From: JACDBZ01 sp036262075
GTDB taxonomy: Bacteria > Chloroflexota > Limnocylindria > QHBO01
Assembly (NCBI GenBank): GCA_036262075.1
Contig: DATAJO010000034.1
Location: 221,996 to 285,995 of the forward strand
Direction: 5' to 3'
DNA length: 64,000 nucleotides
Shown one piece after another: positions 33,363 to 42,231 of this stretch. The notes under the pieces were generated by a model, which was not told where the DNA came from, searched no databases, and was given only the letters and a program-made list of their open reading frames with translations. Numbering within the stretch: position 1 is the stretch's first letter; the number at the start of each line of letters is the position of its first letter. Position numbers and translations under genes: made by a program.

Positions 33363-34898
33363 ATGCCCGATCCCACCACCGGCCGCCCCGCCCACGAGGC
33401 CGCCGACACCGCCCTCGGCCGCGCCGCAACGGAGCTCCTCGGCGACCGGCGCCTCGTCATCGCCACGAACCGCGGGCCGGTCAGCTTCGTCGCCGGCGGC
33501 GACGGCAGGCTGCGGGCGCGGCGCGGGTCCGGCGGCCTCGTCACCGCCCTCGGCCAGGTCGGCCGCCACGTGCCGCTGACCTGGGTCGCGGCGGCGATGA
33601 GCGAGGGCGACCGCCGCGCGGCCGCCGACCCGTCGCTCATGGGCGACGTCGCCGGCCTGGACCCCAACGTCCGGCTCCGCTTCGCGTCGGTCGAGCGCAG
33701 CGTCTACGAGGCGGCCTACAACGTCGTGGCCAACCCGTTCCTGTGGTTCCTCCAGCACCAGATGTGGAACCTGCCCGAGCGCCCCGTCATCGACGCCGGG
33801 CTGATGCGGGCCTGGGACCGTGGCTACGTCCCGATGAACGAGGCGTTCGCCCGCGCCGTGATCGAGCAGGTGCGTGGCGACCAGGCGCCGCGGATCATGC
33901 TCCACGACTACCACCTCTACCTCGCCGCCGAGCCGATCCGCCGGGCGCGGCCGCGGGCGATCCTCAGCCACTTCACGCACATCCCGTGGCCGCCGTCGTC
34001 GATCTGGCAGGTGATCGCGCCGCGCATGCGCGAGGCGATCGGCACCGGGCTGCTGGCCAACGACGTCGTCGGCTTCCAGACGGCGCGCTACGCCCACAAC
34101 TTCCTGCGCTTCGTCGAGTCGTTCGTGCCGTCGGCGCGCGTCGACTACGACACCTCGACCGTACGCTACGGGCGCCGCACGGTCCGGGTCGAGTCGTACC
34201 CGATCAGCATCGACGTCGAGGCCACGGCGCGCATCGCCCGCTCGCGTGCCGCTCGGCGGCGGGCGGCGCAGCTGGTCGAGTCGACCCGCGAGCGGGTCAT
34301 CGTGCGGGTCGATCGCCTCGAGCCGTCGAAGAACATCCTGCGCGGGTTCCTCGCCTACGAAGCGCTGCTCCAGCGCCATCCACGGCTCCGCGGCCGGATC
34401 AGCTTCCTCGCCTTCCTCGTGCCGTCGCGCACGAGCCTGCGCGAGTACGGCCACTACGGCCGCATGGTCCAGAACGCGGTCGACCGCATCAACGCCCGCT
34501 TCGGACGCGCCGGATGGCGGCCGATCCAGCTGTTCTACGAGAACGACTACGCCCAGGCCCTGGCCGGCCTGTCGATCGCCGACGTCGTGCTCGTCAACCC
34601 GCTCGTCGACGGCATGAACCTCGTCGCCAAGGAGGCGGTCGTCGTCAGCGAGCGCGACGCGGTCCTCGTCCTGTCCGAGACCGCCGGCGCGTACGACCAG
34701 ATGGCCGATGGCGCGCTGCCCGTCGCCCCGGCCGACGTCGTCGGCACCGCCGATGCGCTGGCCACGGCACTCCAGATGTCCGGCGACGAGCGGCGGAAGC
34801 GGCTCGCGCGCCTGCGCCGCGGCGTCGAGCGCGAGGACATCACCCACTGGCTGTCGCGCCAGCTCTCGGATCTCGTCGAGATCGCCCCCCGGTCCTGA
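33363..34898 (+). CDS. otsA: Trehalose-6-phosphate synthase (GT20)
   Basis: This 511-residue GT-B glycosyltransferase makes trehalose-6-phosphate from UDP- or GDP-glucose and glucose-6-phosphate. N-terminal VIATNRGPVSF and GSGGLVTALGQV form the sugar-phosphate loop. HDYHLYLAAEPI and ILSHFTHIPWPPSSIW are GT20 signatures. VDRLEPSKNILRGFLAYE holds donor-binding Arg and Lys, and LVNPLVDGMNLVAKEAVV is the C-terminal donor motif. Related glucosylglycerol-phosphate synthases are similar, but a trehalose-phosphatase gene (otsB) 2.2 kb away supports trehalose. Confidence 0.9.
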   Translation: MPDPTTGRPAHEAADTALGRAATELLGDRRLVIATNRGPVSFVAGGDGRLRARRGSGGLVTALGQVGRHVPLTWVAAAMSEGDRRAAADPSLMGDVAGLDPNVRLRFASVERSVYEAAYNVVANPFLWFLQHQMWNLPERPVIDAGLMRAWDRGYVPMNEAFARAVIEQVRGDQAPRIMLHDYHLYLAAEPIRRARPRAILSHFTHIPWPPSSIWQVIAPRMREAIGTGLLANDVVGFQTARYAHNFLRFVESFVPSARVDYDTSTVRYGRRTVRVESYPISIDVEATARIARSRAARRRAAQLVESTRERVIVRVDRLEPSKNILRGFLAYEALLQRHPRLRGRISFLAFLVPSRTSLREYGHYGRMVQNAVDRINARFGRAGWRPIQLFYENDYAQALAGLSIADVVLVNPLVDGMNLVAKEAVVVSERDAVLVLSETAGAYDQMADGALPVAPADVVGTADALATALQMSGDERRKRLARLRRGVEREDITHWLSRQLSDLVEIAPRS

Positions 34899-34901
34899 CC
34901 G

Positions 34902-36212
34902 ATGCCGCTCCTCGGCGATCTCCGTCGCTTCCATCGCGACGCGCGCCTCTTCCTCGTCACCACCATGGTCTTCGGCGGCGCGCTGAGCCTGTACTGGATC
35001 GACTTCAACCTCTACCTCGCCGCGCTCGGCTTCGAGCCGGCCACCATCGGCGTGGTGGCCACGGTCGGATCGGTGGCGGGGGCGCTCACCGCCTTCCCGG
35101 CCAGCGCGGTGTCGGACCGGGTCGGCCGGCGGACGGTCATGGCGGGCGGGATCGGCCTCGCCTTCGTGGCCGTCATCGGCCTGCTCCTGTCGGAGGCGCT
35201 GGTGACGATCGCGCTGTTCGCGGCGCTGTGGGGCGCGGGGCAGCAGGCCCTCATGGTCGTCCAGGCCCCGTTCCTCGCCGAGCACAGCGACCCGGAGCAC
35301 CGCAACGAGCTGTTCGCCACGCAGTCGGCGATCATGACGATGACGAACGTCATCGCCGCGATCCTCGGCGGGTTCGTGGCGACGGGCATCGCCGCGCTCG
35401 TCGGCCTCGAGCCGGGCAGCGCCGGCACGTACCGGATCATCCTCGTCATCATGGCCGTGCTGCTCGTCGTGGCCCTCGGGACGATCGGCCTCCTCAGCGA
35501 CGACCGCCCCGGCCGCCGCCACGACACGCCCGAGCGGGGCGCCGCCACCACCGCTTCTGCGGAGCCGGTGCGGGTGCGGACGGTGCTCGGCATCACCATC
35601 GTCGACCGCGGCCGGTTCGTGCGCCTCGTCCTGCCCGGCTTCCTCATCTCGCTCGGCGCCGGCCAGGTGATCCCGTTCCTCAACCTGTTCGTGCAGCGCA
35701 AGTTCGGCCTCGACCTCGCGTCGCTGAACGTGCTGTTCGCGTTCACCAGCCTCGGAACGGTGGCGGCGATGCTCGCCCAGCCGCGCCTCGCGCGCCGCTT
35801 CGGGCAGGTCGCATCGGTCGTCATCGTGCAGGCGGCGAGCATCCCGTTCCTCATCGTGCTCGGCTTCTCGCCGATCCTGTGGACGGTGATCCTGGCCATG
35901 GCGGTCCGGAACTCGCTCATGAACGCCGGCAACCCGATCGCATCGGCCTTCGCCATGGAGCACGTCGCGCCGATCGAGCGCGCCACGCTGGCCGCCGCCA
36001 TGAGCGTCCTGTGGCAGCTCGGCTGGGTCATCGGCGCCGGCTGGTACGCGCTCCTCCAGGCGACGCTCGGCTTCGATGCGGGCTACGCGGTGAACTTCGT
36101 GACCGTCATCGTCCTGTACTCGGTGGCCACGGCGCTGTACTGGGCCTGGTTCCGCGGCGCGGATCGGCGCCCACTCGTCGCCCGCCAGGCCGACCTGGCT
36201 CGCACCGAATGA
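34902..36212 (+). CDS. MFS transporter
   Basis: This 436-residue protein has about 12 hydrophobic helices and the MFS loop-2/3 motif SDRVGRRTVM (residues ~69-78). A cytoplasmic linker around residues 200-225 (DDRPGRRHDTPERG) separates the two bundles, and QPRLARRFGQ lies at the equivalent point of the second half. The substrate is unknown. Its position right after otsA and overlap with a metallo-beta-lactamase-fold gene (ATGA) suggest one transcript. Sugar export is possible but unproven. Confidence 0.85.
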   Translation: MPLLGDLRRFHRDARLFLVTTMVFGGALSLYWIDFNLYLAALGFEPATIGVVATVGSVAGALTAFPASAVSDRVGRRTVMAGGIGLAFVAVIGLLLSEALVTIALFAALWGAGQQALMVVQAPFLAEHSDPEHRNELFATQSAIMTMTNVIAAILGGFVATGIAALVGLEPGSAGTYRIILVIMAVLLVVALGTIGLLSDDRPGRRHDTPERGAATTASAEPVRVRTVLGITIVDRGRFVRLVLPGFLISLGAGQVIPFLNLFVQRKFGLDLASLNVLFAFTSLGTVAAMLAQPRLARRFGQVASVVIVQAASIPFLIVLGFSPILWTVILAMAVRNSLMNAGNPIASAFAMEHVAPIERATLAAAMSVLWQLGWVIGAGWYALLQATLGFDAGYAVNFVTVIVLYSVATALYWAWFRGADRRPLVARQADLARTE

Positions 36213-37153
36213 CCAACGTCGGCGCCGAGGTGGCGTTCAGGGCCGGTCCGGTACCGGTGCACCTCGAGGTGGAGTGGATCCACGGGCATCCCGCCGGCGC
36301 GCCCGACCGGGACCCACCGCTCCAGGCGCACGCTGTGAAGCCGCACACCGTCATCCTGCGGCAGAGCAAGGCCGTCCATGCGGAGGCGCCGTTCCTGTAC
36401 CTCCTGTTCGGGAACGAGCGGGCGCTGCTGCTCGACACCGGGGCGACCGGGGACGCCGATCGCTTCCCCCTGAGGGCGACGGTCGACGGCCTCATCGCGC
36501 GCTGGCTCGAGGATCACCCGCGCCCAGGGTACGAGCTGGTGGTGGCCCACAGCCACGCGCACGACGACCACATCGCGGCTGATGCCCAGTTCGCCGACCG
36601 ACCGCACACGACGCTGGTGCCGACCGACCTGGAGCCGATGCGCACCTTCTGGAATCTCCACGCATCGCGCGACGCCAGCACCTTCGACCTGGGAGGCCGG
36701 GTCCTCGAGATCGTCGCCACCCCCGGCCACCACGAGACCGCCATCACGATGTACGACCCGTGGACCGGGTTCCTGCTCACCGGCGACACGCTGTATCCCG
36801 GCAGGCTGTTCGTGTCGGACATGTCCGCGTACGCCGCCAGCCTCGATCGCCTCGCGGAGCTCGCCGCAGCGCGGACCGTGACGCACATCATGGGCGGGCA
36901 CGTCGAGATGACGCGCCGCCCGGGACGGGACCACCCGCTGGGTGCGCTCCATCAGCCGAACGAGGCGCCGCTGCCGATGACCCCGGCACGGCTCGACGCG
37001 GTGCGAGCGGCCGTCGCGTCGGTGGGCGATCGGCGCGGGATCCACCGCTTCGCCGACTTCATCATCGTGCACCGGCCGGGCCCGCTGGCCATGGCCGGCA
37101 TGATCGGGCGTGCGCTCGGACATCGGCTCGCCCGGTGGCGACCGCTCCGCTAG
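36209..37153 (+). CDS. Metallo-beta-lactamase-fold hydrolase
   Basis: This 314-residue protein has the MBL core: LLLDTGATGD (first Asp), the metal motif HSHAHDDHIA near residues 113-122, GHHETAITMYD with a further His, FLLTGDTLYPG with the bridging Asp, and MGGHVEMTRR with the last His. The HxHxDH motif reads HSHAHDDH, so His-Ala-His-Asp-Asp-His spacing is kept. Substrates of such glyoxalase II-like proteins vary widely. The stop codon overlaps the otsB stop on the other strand (shared CTAG). Confidence 0.85.
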   Translation: MTNVGAEVAFRAGPVPVHLEVEWIHGHPAGAPDRDPPLQAHAVKPHTVILRQSKAVHAEAPFLYLLFGNERALLLDTGATGDADRFPLRATVDGLIARWLEDHPRPGYELVVAHSHAHDDHIAADAQFADRPHTTLVPTDLEPMRTFWNLHASRDASTFDLGGRVLEIVATPGHHETAITMYDPWTGFLLTGDTLYPGRLFVSDMSAYAASLDRLAELAAARTVTHIMGGHVEMTRRPGRDHPLGALHQPNEAPLPMTPARLDAVRAAVASVGDRRGIHRFADFIIVHRPGPLAMAGMIGRALGHRLARWRPLR

Positions 37154-37926
37154 CGATCGTCGGCCAGCGCGGCGAGAAGCCGAGCGGCGGAGGCGGGGCC
37201 GTCGAGGATGACGTCGGCCGCGGCGGCCACGTCCGGCGGCACCTCTCGCTCCGCGCCGCCGACGGCGACGATCGCGCCCTCCAGTTCGCCGCGGGCCCGT
37301 CGCTCGGCCACGGCCGCGAACATGTCGAGGTCGGTGACGTCGTCGCCGAGCACGACGACCCCGCGCAGGCCGTATCGATCGATGATCCGGCGCGCCGCCT
37401 CGCCCTTGTCGCCGATGCCCCGCGGCCGCAGCTCGACGCTCATCAGCCCGTCGCGGCGCTCGATCCCGCCGTCGCCGGCGGCAGCCAGCGCCGCGTGGAT
37501 CGCCTCGCGCGCGGCCGCCGGATCCGGCGCCTGCCGGTAGTGGACGGTCGCCGACAGCCCCTTGTGCTCGACCCGGACGCCGGGGAGCGGCGGAACGCGG
37601 GCCACCAGGGCGTCGAGCCGCTCACGGATCTCACCCATGCGCGGGTCGGGCTCGGGCGCCGCGGCATCGGGCCACAGCCACTCGGTGCCATGGTTGCCGG
37701 CGACGAGCACGCCCGGCACGCCGACCAGCCGCCGCGCGTCGAGCGCGCCGCGTCCGCTGACGATCGCCACGACCGCGAGTCGCTCCGCGAGCGTGGCGAG
37801 CGCATCCTGCGCGCCCTCGACCAGGCTGGCGGAGGCCGGATCGGCGACGATCGTCGACAGCGTGCCGTCGAAATCGGTCAGCAGGCCGGCCGGTGCGGCG
37901 TCCAGCGCGCGTCGTGCGATGTCCAT
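37150..37926 (-). CDS. otsB: Trehalose-6-phosphate phosphatase
   Basis: This 258-residue HAD-superfamily phosphatase dephosphorylates trehalose-6-phosphate. The nucleophile motif is LLTDFDGTLS near residues 16-25. IVSGRGALDARRL is motif II, GNHGTEWLWP a typical OtsB stretch, and GDKGEAARRII plus VVLGDDVTDLDMF give motif III-IV Lys and Asp residues. ATG 37926 is preferred. A longer in-frame start at 37995 would overlap the divergent sortase-like gene. Its stop shares CTAG with that of the MBL gene. It completes the trehalose pathway with otsA. Confidence 0.9.
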   Translation of the reverse strand: MDIARRALDAAPAGLLTDFDGTLSTIVADPASASLVEGAQDALATLAERLAVVAIVSGRGALDARRLVGVPGVLVAGNHGTEWLWPDAAAPEPDPRMGEIRERLDALVARVPPLPGVRVEHKGLSATVHYRQAPDPAAAREAIHAALAAAGDGGIERRDGLMSVELRPRGIGDKGEAARRIIDRYGLRGVVVLGDDVTDLDMFAAVAERRARGELEGAIVAVGGAEREVPPDVAAAADVILDGPASAARLLAALADDR

Positions 37927-37970
37927 GGCCGTCGAGAGCGGTCCCGAAACCGGGCCGCTAGACTCGCGCC

Positions 37971-38681
37971 GTGAAACGTCTGGCGGGATGGGCACTTCCG
38001 ATCGTGCTCGGCGTGACGGGGGTGGTCCTCATCATGGTAGGCACCCTCGGGCCGCAGGGCGAGCCGACCTCCAGCCTGCCCCCCATCGGCCAGCCGTCGC
38101 CGACCGCGACGCCGTCGCCCGCGGCGAGCGCGGGATCGGTCGAGCCGAGCGCCTCCCCCGAGGGCTCGCCCACGGCCAGCCCGACGCCGTCGCCGCTGCC
38201 GGACGACGTCGTCGCCGAGCAGCTCGAGATCCGGTCGGTCGGCATCAACGTCCTCGTGCGCCAGTCGACGAGCGAGGCCATCGATGCCTTCCCGCCCGAC
38301 GACGCCGCCTACATCCTGCGCAACAGCGTCCAGCCAGGCCGCAACCAGAGCTCGTACATCTTCGCCCACGCGCTGAACCACCTGTTCAAGCCGCTGTGGA
38401 ACGTCCAGCTCGGCGACGAGGTGCGCGTCCTGATGTCGGACGGCAGCGTCCTGCGCTACGTGGTGACCGAGGTCCGGCCGAACATCCCCTGCCCCGACCC
38501 CGGCGCCGATCCGGCGCTCAACCCGCTGAACCCGCCGCCCGCGCTCCAGATCCACGACGACTGCGACGAGGGGCGCTGGTGGCTCGCCACCCAGCCGTAC
38601 GAGCGGCTGACGCTCCAGACCTCGCAGGGCTACAACCGCAACTGGGGCGAGCTCATCGTCGTCGCCCGCCGCACCGGCTAG
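37971..38681 (+). CDS. Sortase-like protein with Ser at the catalytic-Cys position
   Basis: This 236-residue protein has an N-terminal membrane anchor (LPIVLGVTGVVLIMVGTL), a Ser/Thr/Pro-rich linker (residues ~30-75), and a sortase-type barrel: LEIRSVGINVLV, SYIFAHALNHLFKPLW with a candidate catalytic His133, and LGDEVRVLMSDGSVLRYVV. The TLxTC catalytic motif reads TLQTS (Ser218), followed by Arg223 in YNRNWGELIVVA. Sortases use Cys, so this may be inactive, use Ser, or serve a structural role. Two Cys elsewhere (in NIPCPDP and HDDCDEG) could form a disulfide. The stop overlaps the MFS gene by CTAG. Confidence 0.7.
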   Translation: MKRLAGWALPIVLGVTGVVLIMVGTLGPQGEPTSSLPPIGQPSPTATPSPAASAGSVEPSASPEGSPTASPTPSPLPDDVVAEQLEIRSVGINVLVRQSTSEAIDAFPPDDAAYILRNSVQPGRNQSSYIFAHALNHLFKPLWNVQLGDEVRVLMSDGSVLRYVVTEVRPNIPCPDPGADPALNPLNPPPALQIHDDCDEGRWWLATQPYERLTLQTSQGYNRNWGELIVVARRTG

Positions 38682-40273
38682 CCGCGGCGGCCGCGGACGA
38701 ACCAGGCGGGCACGAGGGCGGCGAGCCCGACGCCGAGGGCGATCGCGAAGACGAGGCGCAGGACGCCCGCCGCCTCGCCCTGCGACCACCCCTCGAGCAG
38801 GTCGACGAGCGCGAGCGAGGTGTTCGGGTCGACGCCCACGAACTCGGGATGGCCGAGCGACCGGACGAGCTCGTCGCGCAGGCCCGCATCGGTGATGAGC
38901 CCGGTCAGCTCGTCGATCCGGTTCTGGCCGATCGAGGTCAGCAGCGCCAGCCCGACGCTCATCCCGATCGTGCGCGTGATCTGGAGCATGGCCGATGCGA
39001 CGCCGTAGGCACCGGCCCCGGCGGCCTCCACCGCCGCCGTCGCGCGCGGTGCCACGGTGAGGCCGAAGCCGATGCCGAAGATGGCGAGGTCGATGACAAG
39101 GCTGTCGAGCTCGGTCTCCACGCCCCACCCGAGCGCGCGCCACAGGCCGAAGGCGCTGATGAGCACGCCCGCCACGGTGACGATCCGCTCGCCGATGAAG
39201 CCGGCCAGCACGCCGCCGACGAGCGCTCCGGCCGCGATGGCCAGCGTCAGGCCGGTGAGCGCCGCCGATGCCTGCGCCTCCCCGGCGAACAGGACCCGGT
39301 TCACGAACACCGGCCCGCCGATGATCGCCGTCGCCAGCGTGTAGCCGGTGAGGAGGCTGACGCCGTTCGCCGCGCCGAACGCCCGATCGGCGAAGAGGCG
39401 GATGTCGACCAGCGGCGAGGACGAGCGCAGCTCGAGCCAGACGAACAGCGCGCCCGCCACGACCGCCAGCGCCAGCCCGCCGAGGACGAGCGGTGACAGC
39501 CAGCCGCTCGACCCCGAGACGGTGATCGCGCCGATGCCGGCGACGAGCGCCACGCTCAGCAGGAGCGCGCCGCCGAGGTCGAGCCGGGCGCGGACCCGCG
39601 GCGTCTCGATGCCACCGGCCACGACGTAGATGAGGAGCAGCGTGACGATGCCGATCGGCACGTTGAGCAGGAAGATCCACTGCCACGACGCCATGTCGAG
39701 CCCGGGGATCGGCAGGTTGAAGTTCAGGAGCACCCAGGCGCCGTAGGCGGGGCCGATCGCCATGCCGATGTACGTCGCCGCCCCCTCGACGCCGAGCGCC
39801 GTCGCCCGCGCGCGGCCGCGGAACAGGTGGCTGGCGAGTGCCATCGACAGCGGCACGAGCGCGCCGCCGCCGAAGCCCTGGACGACCCGGAAGCCGATGA
39901 GCCAGGCGAGCCCGTCGTCGGCCCCGGCCAGCCGCGAGGCGCCGGCCCCGGCCGAGCCGATGACGAACAGGACGAGCGCCACGACGTAGAGGCGCATCGC
40001 GCCCCACAGGTCGGCGCCGCGGCCGGCGAGCGGCATGGCCACGACGTAGGCGAGCAGGTAACCGTTCACGATCCAGCTCACGCGCCCGAGGTCGGCCCAG
40101 CCGCCGAAGTCGGCGACGATCGCCGGCAGGGCGATGGCGACGACCATGAGCTCGGCGCCGCCGAGCAGCACGCCGAGGCTGGCGAAGACGAGCGCGGCCC
40201 ACGCGGCGACCGGGTGGAGGCGCACCGCCGGCGCCTCCTCGCCGCCGGCGGCGACGATGCGCTCGCCGCTCAC
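38678..40273 (-). CDS. DHA2-type MFS multidrug exporter
   Basis: This 531-residue protein has about 14 hydrophobic segments. The first helices resemble the EmrB/QacA group: VVAIALPAIVADFG, and WIVNGYLLAYVVAMPLAGRG with the loop motif, then FRVVQGFGGGALVPLSMAL (motif C-like). The start is GTG 40273, overlapping the permease stop as GTGA. It probably exports drugs or lipids by proton antiport. It is co-transcribed with the ABC-like genes and divergent from an ArsR-type regulator, so it may be the real efflux pump of that unit. The stop overlaps the sortase-like gene (CTAG). Confidence 0.88.
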   Translation of the reverse strand: MSGERIVAAGGEEAPAVRLHPVAAWAALVFASLGVLLGGAELMVVAIALPAIVADFGGWADLGRVSWIVNGYLLAYVVAMPLAGRGADLWGAMRLYVVALVLFVIGSAGAGASRLAGADDGLAWLIGFRVVQGFGGGALVPLSMALASHLFRGRARATALGVEGAATYIGMAIGPAYGAWVLLNFNLPIPGLDMASWQWIFLLNVPIGIVTLLLIYVVAGGIETPRVRARLDLGGALLLSVALVAGIGAITVSGSSGWLSPLVLGGLALAVVAGALFVWLELRSSSPLVDIRLFADRAFGAANGVSLLTGYTLATAIIGGPVFVNRVLFAGEAQASAALTGLTLAIAAGALVGGVLAGFIGERIVTVAGVLISAFGLWRALGWGVETELDSLVIDLAIFGIGFGLTVAPRATAAVEAAGAGAYGVASAMLQITRTIGMSVGLALLTSIGQNRIDELTGLITDAGLRDELVRSLGHPEFVGVDPNTSLALVDLLEGWSQGEAAGVLRLVFAIALGVGLAALVPAWFVRGRRG

Positions 40274-40968
40274 AGCGGCACCCGCTCGAAGGCGACCCGC
40301 GCGAGGCCGAGCCCGATGGCGGCGGCGACGAGCGCCCATCCGGCCGCGAGCGCGATCGCGCCCGACGCGGCGTGGCGCGAGAGGTCGGCGAGGATCGCGA
40401 AGGCCTCGGCGCCGGGAACGAGCGCGGCCGGGACGACACCCGCGAGCACGGCCGCGAGGGCTCCGCCGACGACGACCGCGGTGGCCGCGAGGGCCCCCAT
40501 CGGCGGGAGGACGGTCCCGGCCAGCATGCCGAGGGCGACCGCGGCGAGCATCGGTGCCAGCGTGGCCGCGCCGGCCGCCGCGTAGCCCGCGAGGTCGAGC
40601 CGCGGCACGGTCGTCGAGCCGGCCATCCAGCCGACCGCCAGCGCCGTGACGTGGCCGACGAGCGCGGCCGCGGCGAGGGTGACGAACCAGGCGGCGAGGT
40701 ACGTGCCACGCGGGACGTCGCGGCCGACGAGCCATCCCGTGCGGCCGCGGCGCCGTTCGACGGCGATCGACCAGGCGGCGACGAGCGCCGCCACGAGCGT
40801 GGCGCCGGCCAGCCCGACGGCCAGCCGCCCGAGGAGCTCGACGACCGACGACGGCAGCAGCGCGATCGTCGCGCCGACGGCCACGTACGCGACGAGCAGG
40901 ACGAAGAGGCGGAAGCTCATCCACAGCTCGCGCAGGGCGAGCGAGGACACCGCCGTCGCTCGGCTCAC
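40270..40968 (-). CDS. Hypothetical membrane protein, ABC-2-permease-like
   Basis: This 232-residue protein has about six hydrophobic segments and starts MSRATAVSSLALRELWMSFRL, the cytoplasmic N-terminal pattern common in ABC-2 permeases. A loop with RRRGRTGWLVGRDVPRG lies near residues 70-87. Its partner upstream is a degenerate ABC ATPase. It overlaps both neighbours by 4 nt, so all three genes are one unit. Substrate and activity are unknown. Confidence 0.68.
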   Translation of the reverse strand: MSRATAVSSLALRELWMSFRLFVLLVAYVAVGATIALLPSSVVELLGRLAVGLAGATLVAALVAAWSIAVERRRGRTGWLVGRDVPRGTYLAAWFVTLAAAALVGHVTALAVGWMAGSTTVPRLDLAGYAAAGAATLAPMLAAVALGMLAGTVLPPMGALAATAVVVGGALAAVLAGVVPAALVPGAEAFAILADLSRHAASGAIALAAGWALVAAAIGLGLARVAFERVPL

Positions 40969-41789
40969 CCCCGCGCTGCCCGAGGCTGCCGGCCGGCGAG
41001 GGCGGCGAGGCCCTCGTGCGTCGGTGCCAGGACCGCGTCCGCCAGTTCGGCCATCGAGGTGAGCGCCGCCACACGGCCGTCACGCAGGAGCATGGCGTGG
41101 CTCGCGGACGCGGCGAGCTCCTCCGGCCGGCTCGACGCGACGATGACCGTGCGCCGAGCGCCGGGGAGCGCCAGCAGGCGGGCGCGCTCGGCGGGGGGCA
41201 ACGCGGCCAGCGGCTCGTCGAGGAGGAGCACCTCGGGATCGCCGACGAGGGCGACGGCGAAGGCCGTGCGCTGCGCGAGCTCCGGGCCGCCGCGCCGGAC
41301 CGGCCGCTCGAGGTCGGTCCCAGCGATCCCCGCCTGCTCCACCGCCTCATCGATCCGCCGCTCGGCCTCCGCGGCGGGCAGGTCGAGCAGCTCGGCGCCG
41401 AGGCGGAGCGCCTCGCGCGGCGTCATCCAGCCGTGGATGCCCGGCTCGCGGCCGACGTGCGCCACCCGCCCGCCGCGCCGCGCCGCATCCGGCCCCTCGA
41501 TGCCGGCCACGACCACCCGCCCCGCCGACGGGCGCACGAGCCCGGCGAGGACGCGCAGGAGGAGCGTGCCGGCGGCATCGGGCTCGGCGGCGAGGACGAG
41601 GCGCACGCCGGGTGCGAGGCGGAACGAGCAGCGATCCAGGTGACGGCCGGCGGAGAGCTCGCGGCAGCTGATGGCCGCCGGCTGCACGACCCGCGCGGTC
41701 GGCGCACGCCACAGTGCGTCGGGGGTCGAGCTGGCCAGCACCCGCACCTCCTCGTCTCGTCTCACCCAGGGGTCGGCCGATCCTAGCAC
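40965..41789 (-). CDS. ABC ATPase homologue with missing Walker A and H-loop residues
   Basis: This 274-residue protein aligns with ABC nucleotide-binding domains, but the P-loop is destroyed. Where GxNGxGKST should be, the sequence reads EPDAAGTLLLRVLAGLVRPS, lacking the Lys. Walker B (EVLLLDEPLAAL) and a signature-like GGPELAQRTAFA remain, while the H-loop His is replaced (VIVASSRPEE). It is therefore unlikely to hydrolyse ATP normally. The start codon is uncertain: ATG 41789 is the longest frame. Its promoter region holds the ArsR operator. It may be a regulatory pseudo-ATPase for the permease. Confidence 0.7.
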   Translation of the reverse strand: MLGSADPWVRRDEEVRVLASSTPDALWRAPTARVVQPAAISCRELSAGRHLDRCSFRLAPGVRLVLAAEPDAAGTLLLRVLAGLVRPSAGRVVVAGIEGPDAARRGGRVAHVGREPGIHGWMTPREALRLGAELLDLPAAEAERRIDEAVEQAGIAGTDLERPVRRGGPELAQRTAFAVALVGDPEVLLLDEPLAALPPAERARLLALPGARRTVIVASSRPEELAASASHAMLLRDGRVAALTSMAELADAVLAPTHEGLAALAGRQPRAARG

Positions 41790-41822
41790 GCGCCCTTGAC
41801 CGATCCGGCGGCGCCCAATACC

Positions 41823-41838
41823 ATAAGCATCCGCTTAT
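41823..41838. promoter_or_regulatory. ArsR-type operator palindrome
   Basis: A perfect inverted repeat, ATAAGC-4 nt-GCTTAT, lies in the divergent gap between the ABC/MFS unit and the ArsR gene. The surrounding stretch 41815-41865 is strikingly AT-rich for this genome (TTATATAAAT, TTTGATAAAGAAT), consistent with promoters for both directions. ArsR/SmtB repressors bind short palindromes like this one, so auto-regulation and control of the exporter unit are likely. Confidence 0.72.
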
Positions 41839-41850
41839 ATAAATGACGGT

Positions 41851-42231
41851 TTGATAAAGAATCGCTCTGTGGTGCCACCCAGCGCCGAGTCCTTCGGCGA
41901 GCACGATCTCAGGCTCCTGCGCACGCTGTACCGCGCGCTCGGCGACGAGACGCGCCTGCGCGTCATCGGCCTCCTCGCCGAGATCGGCCCGCTGCCGGTG
42001 CGCGAGCTGAGCGCCCGCGTCGGGCTCTCGCAGCCCCTCATCAGCTGGCACCTCCGCATCCTTCGCCTCGCCGGGCTGATCGAGACGCGCCGCCAGGGTC
42101 GCGAGACGATCTGCCGGCTGCGGACGGCGGCCTTCGAGGAGCTCCACGCGGCCGAGGCACGCCTCATCGGCGGCACCGCCGGCGTCGCCGGATCGGTCGA
42201 AGCCCCGGGATCGGTTGCCGATGTCGGCTAG
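41851..42231 (+). CDS. ArsR-family transcriptional regulator
   Basis: This ~126-residue winged-helix protein has the ArsR pattern: LYRALGDETRLRVIGLLAEIG, VRELSARVGLSQPLISWHLRILRLAGLI (recognition helix), then RQGRETICRL (wing). No CxCxC metal motif like that of arsenic or cadmium sensors is seen, so the inducer is unknown. The start may be TTG 41851 or GTG 41872; the latter removes seven residues. It is divergent from the exporter unit across a palindromic operator and overlaps the phosphatidyltransferase gene by about 11 nt. Confidence 0.88.
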   Translation: MIKNRSVVPPSAESFGEHDLRLLRTLYRALGDETRLRVIGLLAEIGPLPVRELSARVGLSQPLISWHLRILRLAGLIETRRQGRETICRLRTAAFEELHAAEARLIGGTAGVAGSVEAPGSVADVG

